Source of the DNA: a virus
DNA length: 39,120 nucleotides
Direction: 5' to 3' (one strand)
Virus record (IMG/VR): IMGVR_UViG_3300017917_001310
Coordinates: 1-39,120 of that record
In this document: positions 28,010-35,786 of the stretch, piece by piece
Numbering within the stretch: position 1 is the first letter of the stretch
Layout of the letters: every line of letters begins with the position of its first letter
Notes under the pieces: model-generated
The model's input: only the letters and a program-made list of their open reading frames with translations
Told to the model about the DNA's origin: nothing
Database searches by the model: none
Made by a program: the position numbers and the translations under genes

Positions 28010-28486
28010 ATGAAACTTGGCGACAAACTAAAACAAACGTTGGACGAACTTGACCGTGCTCGTATCCAAGGACTCGAAGCACAAGCTGCAGCCGATATGG
28101 AAAAGATCCGTCGTGAGCGTGAACTCTTAGCGGAATGGTTAGAAAATATTAGGCTAGATTTTGTTGATGCCATCAATGCCGGCAAAGTGCCACTCAAAAA
28201 AATCAAAGCATACGACCGTCAGGCATGGCTCAAGAAAGCAATTTCGGGAAAAGCAGAACACCAAGACATTTGGACACTGTTTACTAAGTTTTGGGCAGGC
28301 GAAGGTCTAGACGTTGCAGTGTTAGAAGGTCACGATGGTGTAGGTCAAGAATCATGGATTAACCTTACACTAAAGATCATGCCTACGAGACCACGAACTG
28401 TTAATACAGGACAACACTCTGTTGTTCCTAGTTCTGAAACTCACGGATTAAAGTTTGATCTTGATGTGGGGGAATATCGAGGTTAA
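28010..28486 (+). CDS. Hypothetical helical protein (158 aa)
   Basis: ATG 28010 (MKLGDKLKQTLDELDRARIQ) has an optimal AAGGAG eight bases upstream; an alternative in-frame ATG at 27947 would add 21 residues and overlap the previous gene. N-terminal coiled coil (about 1-45) then WLKKAISGKAEHQDIWTLFT and an alpha/beta end LDVAVLEGHDGVGQESWINL. No family recognised. Confidence 0.7.
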   Translation: MKLGDKLKQTLDELDRARIQGLEAQAAADMEKIRRERELLAEWLENIRLDFVDAINAGKVPLKKIKAYDRQAWLKKAISGKAEHQDIWTLFTKFWAGEGLDVAVLEGHDGVGQESWINLTLKIMPTRPRTVNTGQHSVVPSSETHGLKFDLDVGEYRG

Positions 28487-28488
28487 CT

Positions 28489-28731
28489 GTGAGTGACTTA
28501 ATTAAAAATGCAAGGTTACATGCTTCTAATTTAGGCAAGAGCGAACTTAAAGCTGTTGCTACTAATGAAAACTTGCAAGAACTGTTTAAACAAAAACAAG
28601 CACTAACTGCAGAAATGAATCAAGCAAAACGAATTGCTGCAGAGGAAGCTGCAAAGCCTTACTTAGAAGCAATATATGAAGTAGACCAAACATACTCCAT
28701 GTTGCTTAAAATCATATCATCCACAAACTAA
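28489..28731 (+). CDS. Helical hypothetical protein (80 aa), GTG start
   Basis: GTG 28489 two bases after the previous stop. Sequence MSDLIKNARLHASNLGKSEL and LTAEMNQAKRIAAEEAAKPY: a long Ala/Lys/Glu helix, likely coiled coil. Unknown. Confidence 0.65.
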   Translation: MSDLIKNARLHASNLGKSELKAVATNENLQELFKQKQALTAEMNQAKRIAAEEAAKPYLEAIYEVDQTYSMLLKIISSTN

Positions 28732-28740
28732 GGTAATCAA

Positions 28741-29949
28741 ATGTCAAATATCAAGATCCCAGCAAAGCACTACGTAGGTATGGTCAAGCGGTCAACGGAA
28801 AAGATTCCACTAGGGTTTATCACTCCATGGGGTGAAGATGCTGCCGCTAAAAAACGTATGACAACTGTAGACAATTGGTCACGTCAGGGGCGTAACACTA
28901 AATCTCTAGAACCGATGATTATCGAGAATGTTCCGATGAACGGTTTTAAAATGACTACCGACATTCGTAGTAGTAGCTATGGCGGATCTGATAAATGGCG
29001 TATTGAAGATCCACGTGGATTTGAACTCGAAATCACTAGTCCTAATCTTGCACAACTTCTTACTGTTGGTATGATTGATCGTGGCGAAATTATGGATACT
29101 TGTGTCTGGGCTCGTGAGGGTCAACAAAACGTATTGCTCAGCACTTCGACTGAAGAATACAAAGCGGCAGTAAAAAACACCGAAGTCGCTGCTATGACTG
29201 CTGATTGGAGAAATGTCAAGATTGGCAATACTGTTCTGCTACAAAATAATGTTACTGGTATTTGGCTAGGACGCATGTTTGGTGTGAAAGTCGAAACATA
29301 TTATCGTGACGAGCAACACCGCAAAAAGAATAGCATTACAATTACTGACAAGTCTATGCATGTGATTTATATCGATCAAGCGGATAAAAATTACAAGCAT
29401 AAACTATTGTTAATTAATTCACCAAAACTTGCTGCTATTACAGATACATCAACTAAGACTGAAACCGAAGCCGAAACACTAGTTAACAAACTTCTTACTG
29501 ATAGCACTTGTAATGTAGAAGGCAATGGTTATCGTCATTACATTGCACTAACTATCGGTGCTCCTAAGATCGGCGAAACTGCTAAACTATCTCTAAAGCC
29601 AGTGCAAGTATCTAGTGCAGAGGTCCTTGAAACATTGACTTCTTACCGAAACCGTCATCAAGTTTACATGAAAGGCGGCAGTCAACATCTATACAAAGTT
29701 ACTGCTAGTAAAAATTATCATAAAAATACTACATCATTTACTTGTAGTGCATATTCTATGCCGCAGTTCGAAGATCATCAGCTTATTCCAATTGGTGGTA
29801 TGAAGAGCAACAATAACTATTGGAATCGTTACGAGGTTTGGGAACAAAGTTCACACGAATATGTCTTTAAAGCAACAGACGAATTTTTTGCAGCGGTTCT
29901 AACTATCAACACTAAGTCTGGTAGCACAATCGAAACGTATATAAGGTAA
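28741..29949 (+). CDS. Conserved large-phage protein (402 aa) of unknown function
   Basis: Starts MSNIKIPAKHYVGMVKRSTE, with GTAATCAA upstream. Recognisable segments are GFITPWGEDAAAKKRMTTVD near the start, LEPMIIENVPMNGFKMTTDI, and WRIEDPRGFELEITSPNLAQ, which I associate with a protein seen in several large myoviruses. It has no membrane segment or signal peptide and is mostly beta-strand. No catalytic motif can be identified. It is by far the largest gene in the small-gene block. Confidence 0.75.
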   Translation: MSNIKIPAKHYVGMVKRSTEKIPLGFITPWGEDAAAKKRMTTVDNWSRQGRNTKSLEPMIIENVPMNGFKMTTDIRSSSYGGSDKWRIEDPRGFELEITSPNLAQLLTVGMIDRGEIMDTCVWAREGQQNVLLSTSTEEYKAAVKNTEVAAMTADWRNVKIGNTVLLQNNVTGIWLGRMFGVKVETYYRDEQHRKKNSITITDKSMHVIYIDQADKNYKHKLLLINSPKLAAITDTSTKTETEAETLVNKLLTDSTCNVEGNGYRHYIALTIGAPKIGETAKLSLKPVQVSSAEVLETLTSYRNRHQVYMKGGSQHLYKVTASKNYHKNTTSFTCSAYSMPQFEDHQLIPIGGMKSNNNYWNRYEVWEQSSHEYVFKATDEFFAAVLTINTKSGSTIETYIR

Positions 29950-29954
29950 TTGAT

Positions 29955-30368
29955 ATGATCGAATGTTTAATTTTAGGTGACAGTATTGCAGTTGGCATTG
30001 GTCAAATGCGCCCCGAGTGTGTCGTAGAAGCAAAGTCAGGAATCAATTCTGAAGACTATGCGAATGGTCTATTCCGTCACTTTGAAATTGTAAATTCTAA
30101 AAAGACTATTATCAGTCTTGGATCGAACGATGCTTATGTGGAGTCGTTTGGGCCTATGCTTGCATTGCGTGAACTAATTAAAGGCGAAGTTATTTGGATT
30201 CTAAGTTCGAACAACGAAGAGTCGAGATTTGCTGCACTTACTATTGCTAAACAGTTCGGTGATAGTGTTGTGGATACTAGAGCTTATCCAATGAGCAAAG
30301 ATAAAGTGCATCCTACTACTAGTGGCTATAAACAAATTGCTGCAGCGGCACTCGATCCCCAACTATAA
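29955..30368 (+). CDS. SGNH/GDSL hydrolase (137 aa)
   Basis: All four blocks are present in a compact fold: block I LILGDSIAVG (nucleophile Ser), the block II Gly in KSGIN, block III IISLGSNDAYV (Asn) and block V DKVHPTTSGYKQ (catalytic Asp-x-x-His). No signal peptide. Members hydrolyse esters or deacetylate polysaccharides; in phages they act on cell-wall sugars or as structural-protein domains. Substrate unknown. ATG with AAGGTAAT upstream. Confidence 0.9.
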   Translation: MIECLILGDSIAVGIGQMRPECVVEAKSGINSEDYANGLFRHFEIVNSKKTIISLGSNDAYVESFGPMLALRELIKGEVIWILSSNNEESRFAALTIAKQFGDSVVDTRAYPMSKDKVHPTTSGYKQIAAAALDPQL

Positions 30369-30679
30369 TGGAATCTATAATGAATTTTACTTGTTACAAG
30401 GATGCCGCAGATTATCAACTGCGAGAATGGGCAGAAGGTCGTCCTTGGCATAACCCGTGGTCTCCGGGTGCAACTGAGCCGGACTACAGCACATATGGCG
30501 GCGAATGTTGCCCAGACTTTTCTTGTTGTGCGCCTGCAATGATTTGGGCCAAAGAAAGACGTTATGCATTTGTCGCTGCAGATGATGAAAAGCGAGAAGG
30601 TATGTTGTTTGGATCACTGTCTGCTCTTGCTGCGGATCACAACGCATATGTAATTGGAGATAAAAATGAATTGGAATGA
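30368..30679 (+). CDS. Cys/Trp-rich hypothetical protein (103 aa)
   Basis: TAATG start at 30368 (an internal ATG at 30380 is possible). Sequence MESIMNFTCYKDAADYQLRE, then WAEGRPWHNPWSPGATEPDY and GGECCPDFSCCAP: a dense Cys cluster (two CC pairs) that may bind zinc or a cluster. Unknown family, but the WH-NPWSPG-CCPDFSCC order looks conserved in style. Confidence 0.7.
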   Translation: MESIMNFTCYKDAADYQLREWAEGRPWHNPWSPGATEPDYSTYGGECCPDFSCCAPAMIWAKERRYAFVAADDEKREGMLFGSLSALAADHNAYVIGDKNELE

Positions 30680-30854
30680 GTGGCTAGCAGTGCATCACAT
30701 GGATATCGACACAGGTGACGATACCCTTGATAATATGAAAAAGGCATATATTGCAGGTCTTCAACAAGCATATGATTTAGTATACATGAATGAGGACGGC
30801 GACATTGATTTTATCTTATGGCGATTGAAAAACTTAATTAAGGAAAGTAAATGA
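30666..30854 (+). CDS. Small acidic hypothetical protein (62 aa)
   Basis: ATG 30666 with GGAGA upstream; overlaps the previous gene by 14 bases. Sequence MNWNEWLAVHHMDIDTGDDT and MKKAYIAGLQQAYDLVYMNE. Helical, acidic. Unknown. Confidence 0.65.
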   Translation: MNWNEWLAVHHMDIDTGDDTLDNMKKAYIAGLQQAYDLVYMNEDGDIDFILWRLKNLIKESK

Positions 30855-31222
30855 AACTTTATATTGCTGTATTAGACGACTGTCCAGATCATATGGTGCC
30901 AACTGTGGTTGCTCACGCTGTTCTTGGTGCTCATTTAAAGTTTTCTGCCGAACAGCCTGATACTTATTGGGGCGGAACAGAACCAGCACATCCACAGTAT
31001 CACAGTTGGCTCAAAGACAGTTTCAAAAAAGTTGTTGTAAGAGTCAATCAAAAAGAGTTTGACAAGATTGCTGCACTTCCAAATGTATATATTGGACACG
31101 AGAAGAAAACTCTTGACGGGCGTGATAGTTGCGTGGTAGTATGTCCATATGCAGATAGTGAAACTTTGCCAAATGTGTTGAAGTTTGCTAAACTATGGAA
31201 ACCAAAGAATGACCAAAATTAA
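30851..31222 (+). CDS. Peptidyl-tRNA hydrolase 2 (Pth2)-like protein
   Basis: The pattern resembles Pth2: an opening beta-strand MKLYIAVLDDCPDHMVPTVV, AHAVLGAHLKF (the A-H-A helix matching the CAHAAVGA segment), FKKVVVRVNQKEFDKIAALP (the KVVVKV-x-x-x-E-L segment) and a C-terminal VVVCPYADSETLPNVLKFAK (the GPxxxxxVxxVTxxLK segment). Pth2 frees tRNA from stalled peptidyl-tRNA. Catalytic residues are only partly aligned by eye, so this is a fold-level proposal; a Pth2-fold regulator is also possible. ATGA overlap with the previous gene. Confidence 0.6.
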   Translation: MKLYIAVLDDCPDHMVPTVVAHAVLGAHLKFSAEQPDTYWGGTEPAHPQYHSWLKDSFKKVVVRVNQKEFDKIAALPNVYIGHEKKTLDGRDSCVVVCPYADSETLPNVLKFAKLWKPKNDQN

Positions 31223-31454
31223 CTGGCTACACTATCCTAAACATACGCCAAAGAAAAGTGGTTACTATTATACACGATATTTCAATACGCAGTATATGGA
31301 TTTTTTATATAAATCATTGTGGTATTCGTGTGAAACTGATGAATGGATGTATCGAATAAAGCCACACGTAGCATGTTATATTGAAGAAACTTACAATCAA
31401 TATTATATCCCAAGTGAAGAACTTGCAGTGGAATTGTTTAAAAATGTCAACTGA
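31209..31454 (+). CDS. Hypothetical aromatic-rich protein (81 aa)
   Basis: ATG 31209 (MTKINWLHYPKHTPKKSGYY) overlaps the previous gene by 14 bases. Contains W-x-x-Y-P-x(6)-G-Y-Y, a start like small phage proteins of the DUF551 style, and ends YIPSEELAVELFKNVN. Unknown. Confidence 0.65.
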   Translation: MTKINWLHYPKHTPKKSGYYYTRYFNTQYMDFLYKSLWYSCETDEWMYRIKPHVACYIEETYNQYYIPSEELAVELFKNVN

Positions 31455-31611
31455 ATTAGGCAATATAAACAGAGAGATAAAAGCTGCTATGAGACGCTTC
31501 ATCAATAACGAAGATGAAGCGTCTATTTCTGATATTATAAAGCTGGCAAAAGAACGTGAGCGAATTATGATACATCGTCCGTTTAGAAGGAAACAAGATG
31601 ACGAAAGATGA
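31444..31611 (+). CDS. Hypothetical protein (55 aa)
   Basis: ATG 31444 (MSTELGNINREIKAAMRRFI) overlaps the previous gene by 11 bases; the longer upstream frame is rejected. Helical and charged, ends HRPFRRKQDDER. An inverted repeat (AGACGCTTCATC / GATGAAGCGTCT, about 31491-31525) occurs inside this gene. Confidence 0.55.
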   Translation: MSTELGNINREIKAAMRRFINNEDEASISDIIKLAKERERIMIHRPFRRKQDDER

Positions 31612-31801
31612 CCTGTTAGTAAATCTTGAATTCTGGGCAAGCTGTTTGGAGAACCCAACCTACAATTCACTTGAAGTTGGGTTTCGTCACACACCTCTTA
31701 CCAAAGACGAAATCATTGACCGCTATAAACAAGAATGCAATATGACTCGTCATGCTATACTGCGAGTTATGGAAATCATCAACGAGGAAGGTATAGAATG
31801 A
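31598..31801 (+). CDS. Hypothetical helical protein (67 aa)
   Basis: ATG 31598 (MTKDDLLVNLEFWASCLENP), AAGGAAAC upstream, overlaps both neighbours. Contains RHTPLTKDEIIDRYKQECNM and ends in an acidic helix. Unknown. Confidence 0.65.
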   Translation: MTKDDLLVNLEFWASCLENPTYNSLEVGFRHTPLTKDEIIDRYKQECNMTRHAILRVMEIINEEGIE

Positions 31802-32037
31802 TACATCAAGTTATATTTCATTACAAAGATCATACTAACTTAGTTGAGCCAAGTTCAAAGCCAGGCGAGTGGATACTAACACAAGATGTAAAAAGCTGGT
31901 TGGCGACAAACAACATCAAAGTGTTTATGAAATACACACCGGATGATTCGCCCACAATCACTATGGATTTCCCTTCACAAGCAGATGCAAATTACTTTAT
32001 TGAAACTTGGGGTAAAAATGAAAACAATCTGTCCTAA
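31798..32037 (+). CDS. Hypothetical protein (79 aa), possible distant FKLxW-family member
   Basis: ATGA overlap at 31798 (MIHQVIFHYKDHTNLVEPSS). Ends in TITMDFPSQADANYFIETWG, where the F-x-x-x-x-D-A-x-x-F-x-x-x-W spacing is like the C-terminal motif of the paralogue family at 34.9-36.7 kb. Unknown function. Confidence 0.6.
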   Translation: MIHQVIFHYKDHTNLVEPSSKPGEWILTQDVKSWLATNNIKVFMKYTPDDSPTITMDFPSQADANYFIETWGKNENNLS

Positions 32038-32107
32038 CAATTTTGCTCACGTTGGTGCAAGTTGCGGCCCACGTTGCACTTGCTTTCCAAAGAAAGATAA
32101 AAAATGA
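32018..32107 (+). CDS. Cys-rich micro-protein (29 aa)
   Basis: ATG 32018 overlaps the end of the previous gene by 20 bases. Sequence MKTICPNNFAHVGASCGPRC then TCFPKKDKK: four Cys in C-x10-C-x3-C-x-C spacing with no other domain, consistent with a tiny zinc or disulfide knuckle. Stop overlaps the next start (AATGA). Confidence 0.5.
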   Translation: MKTICPNNFAHVGASCGPRCTCFPKKDKK

Positions 32108-32241
32108 GCAACAATTGGATTAACTGGCGGTTTGGCTGCTGGCACTTACACATTGGTCCAGACGAACGTTTTTGGATCAGTTTTAGAAAAAACCAGTATT
32201 GGGTAGATAACAAGCCTGAACGTTGGTTTGAAAGGTATTAA
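32104..32241 (+). CDS. Trp-rich hypothetical protein (45 aa)
   Basis: ATG 32104 (MSNNWINWRFGCWHLHIGPD) overlaps the Cys-rich gene stop. Six Trp in 45 residues, with HLHIGPDERFWISFRKNQYW. It resembles the short HxGP beta-hairpin proteins of phages. Unknown. Confidence 0.6.
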   Translation: MSNNWINWRFGCWHLHIGPDERFWISFRKNQYWVDNKPERWFERY

Positions 32242-32242
32242 A

Positions 32243-32611
32243 ATGATTGAATTAACTGAACTTAATTTTGGCGATGTAGTATATGTTGTCCACGAAACAA
32301 ATAACAGTTTCGTTAAACAAAAAATTAGCATGATCGATGCTGACGGCGTAGAATGGCATCGCTATGATCGTGATCATTGGGAGTATCGCATTGAAGAATA
32401 TACTTACTGCGGTAAAGTTACCTGGGTAGAAGAAGGCAACGTTCGCTTTGACGAAGATCGTTTAGACGAATACCATTTTAAACACCCAAACGGCCAAATA
32501 TACCCAGAAACAGAACCAGCATGGCCAGAAGATTTTAAAGATTGGTTTTATACAAGGGAAGAAGCCGAAAAGTATATTCAAAATCTAAAAGAATCACGAG
32601 TGTATGATTAA
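32243..32611 (+). CDS. Hypothetical protein (122 aa)
   Basis: ATG 32243 (MIELTELNFGDVVYVVHETN), AAAGG upstream. First half is a small beta-barrel-like segment (FGDVVYVV, KISMIDADGVEWHRYDRDHW), the second half acidic with DWFYTREEAEKYIQNLKESR. Unknown; the C-terminal FYTREEAEKYI looks like a common phage helix motif. Confidence 0.65.
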   Translation: MIELTELNFGDVVYVVHETNNSFVKQKISMIDADGVEWHRYDRDHWEYRIEEYTYCGKVTWVEEGNVRFDEDRLDEYHFKHPNGQIYPETEPAWPEDFKDWFYTREEAEKYIQNLKESRVYD

Positions 32612-33024
32612 TGTATGTAGAAAACCCGCTCCGTGATTTACACGATGCTATGGCCCATGCTCAGTATGTAGGCTTTAGCGACATTGAATATGAAAAGCGT
32701 GATTGGGAAGAGTATCGCAATACTAAAAAAGATATACGCATCCCTGCTGTAAGACGCCCTACAGAGCGTGATTTCTGGGTCTACGCTATGTTTCCACAAA
32801 CTTGGGGCAGCACTGCACTAGGACACGGTGGTATGGGTGGCGCTGCAATGACCACTGCTTATACTATTGTGCTGGAATGTTATACTACGCAAGAGTTTTT
32901 GGTTTACTTTGGCGGGCAGCACTGCTATAGTGTAAGTAGACGCAGCAAGAATCTTGAAGTGTTTATCGAAGACTGTAAGAACCATAATTTAGCAAGCAAG
33001 CGTGATAGCGGAAAGTATAACTAA
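32611..33024 (+). CDS. Conserved phage protein (137 aa)
   Basis: TAATG start at 32611. MYVENPLRDLHDAMAHAQYV, RDFWVYAMFPQTWGSTALGH, GGMGGAAMTTAYTIVLEC and EFLVYFGGQHCYSV look like a compact beta-rich fold with a Gly-Met loop, similar to a protein I recall from several large phages. No catalytic motif recognised. Confidence 0.7.
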   Translation: MYVENPLRDLHDAMAHAQYVGFSDIEYEKRDWEEYRNTKKDIRIPAVRRPTERDFWVYAMFPQTWGSTALGHGGMGGAAMTTAYTIVLECYTTQEFLVYFGGQHCYSVSRRSKNLEVFIEDCKNHNLASKRDSGKYN

Positions 33025-33377
33025 TGGAAGACACCGATTGGAGACCTAGCGCCTGTCCTGTCTGCGGCTTTAGTCGATCGGCAGCAAGACATCCTGTTTG
33101 TAATAACCCCCATTGCGCCGCCTTTGAAGGAAACGAAAGAACTATGACACTTAAAGAACACAAACGTTATGTGTGGATTCGTGCTGATGGCGAAGCAAAG
33201 ATCATTGACACTGACATTGTTGAGCTGTGGCAAGGTCCTTACTTTGACAAGGACAAAGATCGCATTTACGAACTTGGCACTGAAGTAGAAATCAAAGTCA
33301 CTGTTGCTGTTAAAAACAAACCCGTGTATCGTGAAAACGCAAGCGGATATCGCACACCTTTTGAAAATAGAGATTGA
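33024..33377 (+). CDS. Zinc-ribbon-tipped hypothetical protein (117 aa)
   Basis: TAATG start. An N-terminal treble/ribbon CPVCGFSRSAARHPVCNNPH followed by C (C-x2-C-x11-C-x4-C) and then a beta domain (KRYVWIRADGEAKIIDTDIV, YELGTEVEIKVTVAVKNKPV). An internal ATG at 33144 would yield the beta domain alone. Unknown. Confidence 0.65.
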   Translation: MEDTDWRPSACPVCGFSRSAARHPVCNNPHCAAFEGNERTMTLKEHKRYVWIRADGEAKIIDTDIVELWQGPYFDKDKDRIYELGTEVEIKVTVAVKNKPVYRENASGYRTPFENRD

Positions 33378-33379
33378 CA

Positions 33380-33793
33380 ATGACCAGCAAAGTATTTTTG
33401 TTTGACGAGGACAGTTGGCTATACTGCTCTGATGTCACTTTCAAAGATGGCATCTGGCGAGGCTGGGTTGAGAATGGTGCTTGGCATCTAGTTTACAATA
33501 CTGTGGATAAAAGTCTCAAAGCATACAATGGCTCAACAGAAAAAGGCGAACCAGTCACTGAAAGCAATGCTACACTTACTTGGATGTGTGACCCTCAAGG
33601 CCTCGGATACAACGAAGTGATTGCGATTGCTAGGGTGCGTTACATAGCAAAAGAATCTGCTAATTTTGAGATTGGCCCAGATAAAAACTTTGCACTGTAT
33701 CAAAAGCTAAAAGCCAAATACGAAAACGACGACGAGTATGACTTGTATTTGGAACTGCGAGAAAAATATGAAGACGATGAGATACCGTTTTGA
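33380..33793 (+). CDS. Hypothetical beta-rich protein (137 aa)
   Basis: ATG 33380 (MTSKVFLFDEDSWLYCSDVT), two bases after the previous stop. The ending YLELREKYEDDEIPF and KYENDDEYDLY are strongly acidic. No domain recognised. Confidence 0.65.
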   Translation: MTSKVFLFDEDSWLYCSDVTFKDGIWRGWVENGAWHLVYNTVDKSLKAYNGSTEKGEPVTESNATLTWMCDPQGLGYNEVIAIARVRYIAKESANFEIGPDKNFALYQKLKAKYENDDEYDLYLELREKYEDDEIPF

Positions 33794-34053
33794 CTGAAGC
33801 ACCATATAAACCTGTAGTGGATGGCAGAGCCAGCATCTGCACTTGGGAGTTAGAATTTTACTTCTTTGATGAAGATCAGGTTCGTAATTTCATTAAACTG
33901 CTCACCGACCAAGAAATACTGTTTGATTTCGAATTTGAAAAAGTTCTTGATGAAACTAGAACACGGCATTATATTACAATCAAAGGCTCGTGGGCAAACA
34001 ACCTTGTTCGTGTTGCACAACTGGCAGAAAAGGTAGATTACAAATGGGAATAA
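33790..34053 (+). CDS. Hypothetical protein (87 aa), TTG start
   Basis: TTG 33790 overlaps the previous stop (TTGA). MTEAPYKPVVDGRASICTWE then FYFFDEDQVRNFIKLLTDQE: a small ferredoxin-like alpha/beta fold is plausible. Unknown. Confidence 0.6.
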   Translation: MTEAPYKPVVDGRASICTWELEFYFFDEDQVRNFIKLLTDQEILFDFEFEKVLDETRTRHYITIKGSWANNLVRVAQLAEKVDYKWE

Positions 34054-34400
34054 ATGTTCATTGCTATAGTTACTGGGGTGTTCGCACTGAGTGGAACGAC
34101 GACGTCAATGAACGTTGGAACGAGCTCGACTCCGAACACGACATTGCTCCGGCAGATGACGTAGAAATTCTTATGGATGGTATGAGCGGCGAGTATATGG
34201 TTTTTGGTGTAAGGCTGTATGACAGTGGCGATGCTCGTTGGGGTGAAATGGTTAACAGCAACGAAGTTGAAATTAACGGTGATATTCTTGAACAGATGAG
34301 ATCAGAGTATATGAGTAATTTTAAGACTCTGTATCCCGAGCAATACGAATGGCTTGCTTCTAAACCGTGGCGTCTTGTAAATCTTGTGCATTACTCATGA
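34044..34400 (+). CDS. Hypothetical protein (118 aa)
   Basis: ATG 34044 (MGINVHCYSYWGVRTEWNDD) overlaps the previous gene by 10 bases; the longer upstream frame is rejected. Acidic, aromatic; ends PEQYEWLASKPWRLVNLVHY. It resembles small phage proteins starting MGIxVxYYxxxGVK of unknown role. Confidence 0.65.
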   Translation: MGINVHCYSYWGVRTEWNDDVNERWNELDSEHDIAPADDVEILMDGMSGEYMVFGVRLYDSGDARWGEMVNSNEVEINGDILEQMRSEYMSNFKTLYPEQYEWLASKPWRLVNLVHYS

Positions 34401-34714
34401 GCCTGTTTATCGAATACTACGAAGTGTATAACAAGTCTAGCGACAGCTACGATTATTATTTCATGCCTGTAGATAAGGACGCTATTAATAAAGAAAACTT
34501 TGATAGAGATAGCACTCGTATCTGGAAAGTAAATAAAAAAACAAACCGTGTTGCTGTAATTAAAGACAGACGTAAAGATAATCCTCCTGTAATGACTGCA
34601 GAAGAGCTGTTTGCTATTTTGTTTACAGGTAAGCCAGTCCCATACAGCGAATATTATCTGCGGCTACAATGGGCTCAAGGAATTATTGAAGATGGCAAAG
34701 AAACAAGCACCTAA
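34397..34714 (+). CDS. Hypothetical protein (105 aa)
   Basis: ATGA overlap at 34397 (MSLFIEYYEVYNKSSDSYDY). A mixed basic/acidic protein ending PYSEYYLRLQWAQGIIEDGK. Unknown. Confidence 0.6.
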   Translation: MSLFIEYYEVYNKSSDSYDYYFMPVDKDAINKENFDRDSTRIWKVNKKTNRVAVIKDRRKDNPPVMTAEELFAILFTGKPVPYSEYYLRLQWAQGIIEDGKETST

Positions 34715-34931
34715 ATACGAAGTAGATTTCAAGCAACGCTTAAAGCAACGTAAGAATCCATACGGCCATGAAGAAGGTTTTTTTGCATCACGTGGCAGAC
34801 GCAAGTGTTACTTAATTACAAGCCCACAAGGTAAGCACAATATTAAACATTTAACCCACACTGAAATGGTTCAACTTAAACTACAGGGATATGATCTTGG
34901 GACTCTTGAATGGGCTGACGACGAAGATTAA
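34692..34931 (+). CDS. Hypothetical protein (79 aa), QLKLQG paralogue A
   Basis: ATG 34692 (MAKKQAPKYEVDFKQRLKQR) overlaps the previous gene by 23 bases. The C-terminal block LTHTEMVQLKLQGYDLGTL is shared with the gene at 36699 (LTYDEMIQLKLQGWEVVL), and both start MAK- and have a basic FxxRLKQR helix, so they are paralogues 2 kb apart. Function unknown. Confidence 0.7.
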   Translation: MAKKQAPKYEVDFKQRLKQRKNPYGHEEGFFASRGRRKCYLITSPQGKHNIKHLTHTEMVQLKLQGYDLGTLEWADDED

Positions 34932-35322
34932 GTATACATACCTCGAATGGAAATGGGATCGAATTCTTAAAAAGAGCGGTCACCATAGTTGGGAAAGTTA
35001 TCTACGCTACAATGATCCCGACTACTATGCTCCGGGCTACACTATAAAAGATCAACTGTGCGGATATCCCTATATTGCTGTGGTGCCTTATCGATACCTT
35101 GACTGTAATGTCGATCCTATGTGGGGCCCACTATGGAGTGGATCATCCGTTGAAGACTGGTGCAAAAAAAATTGTCGGTCTAAGTATCGTTGGCATTGGG
35201 AACGGGTTGTAATGGATCACGCAGGACAATACTTGCCCAACGGTATCGGCGGCACAGACGAGTTGTTTTTTGGTTTTAAAGATTACGAAGATTACATAAC
35301 ATTCAAAATACGATGGCCATGA
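34891..35322 (+). CDS. FKLxW-family protein (143 aa)
   Basis: The start (ATG 34891, or a TTG at 34906) is uncertain because the N-terminus overlaps the previous gene by about 40 bases. Basic N-terminus, Trp/Tyr-rich middle (VDPMWGPLWSGSSVEDWCKK) and a C-terminal FFGFKDYEDYITFKIRWP, the paralogue-family motif. Unknown. Confidence 0.65.
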   Translation: MILGLLNGLTTKIKYTYLEWKWDRILKKSGHHSWESYLRYNDPDYYAPGYTIKDQLCGYPYIAVVPYRYLDCNVDPMWGPLWSGSSVEDWCKKNCRSKYRWHWERVVMDHAGQYLPNGIGGTDELFFGFKDYEDYITFKIRWP

Positions 35323-35537
35323 TTTATAAAGTAAGTATAGGAGATGCAGTAGAATGGCAAGATCCTTTTGCTGTGTTTACACATATGCATGAGTGGGCAA
35401 CTGAATGTTGCGCTAGTTACTTAGACTTCACTATTGCTGATACATCAGATGTGAGTGGTTATGATTATGTTGCGACATATTCTTTTAAAGACGTAGAAGA
35501 TAGTTTAGCGTTTAAACTAAATTGGAAACGGCAATGA
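35319..35537 (+). CDS. FKLxW-family protein (72 aa)
   Basis: ATGA overlap at 35319 (MIYKVSIGDAVEWQDPFAVF). Ends TYSFKDVEDSLAFKLNWKRQ. Its VEWQDPFAVFTHMHEWATEC part looks like a small helix-bearing core. It is the cleanest short version of the family. Confidence 0.7.
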   Translation: MIYKVSIGDAVEWQDPFAVFTHMHEWATECCASYLDFTIADTSDVSGYDYVATYSFKDVEDSLAFKLNWKRQ

Positions 35538-35785
35538 ACGGTCAGAATCTTGTTATAGAACCGGATGAGTTAGATAAGATATTTCATAGATGGAAATATC
35601 GAGATCGTCTCGACGAACGCAAGTATCCCATGCGCTACCAAAAAACTTACAGAGATCAACGATTCGAGGACTGGTTGTGGGACCATGGTGGTTCCGTTGT
35701 GCAGAAAAACGGAAAGCGATATCTAGTATTTTCTGAATATGATCGTGGAATTGAATTCAAACTAACAACATTATATGGAGTATAA
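35534..35785 (+). CDS. FKLxW-family protein (83 aa)
   Basis: ATGA overlap at 35534 (MNGQNLVIEPDELDKIFHRW). C-terminal GKRYLVFSEYDRGIEFKLTT is the family motif. Basic helix in the middle. Third consecutive family member. Confidence 0.7.
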   Translation: MNGQNLVIEPDELDKIFHRWKYRDRLDERKYPMRYQKTYRDQRFEDWLWDHGGSVVQKNGKRYLVFSEYDRGIEFKLTTLYGV

Positions 35786-35786
35786 C

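Noticed and set aside
31491-31525. Inverted repeat AGACGCTTCATC / GATGAAGCGTCT inside a small gene, considered as a terminator
   Set aside because: It lies within a coding frame in the middle of an overlapping gene run and has no T tract; kept only as a note on that gene.
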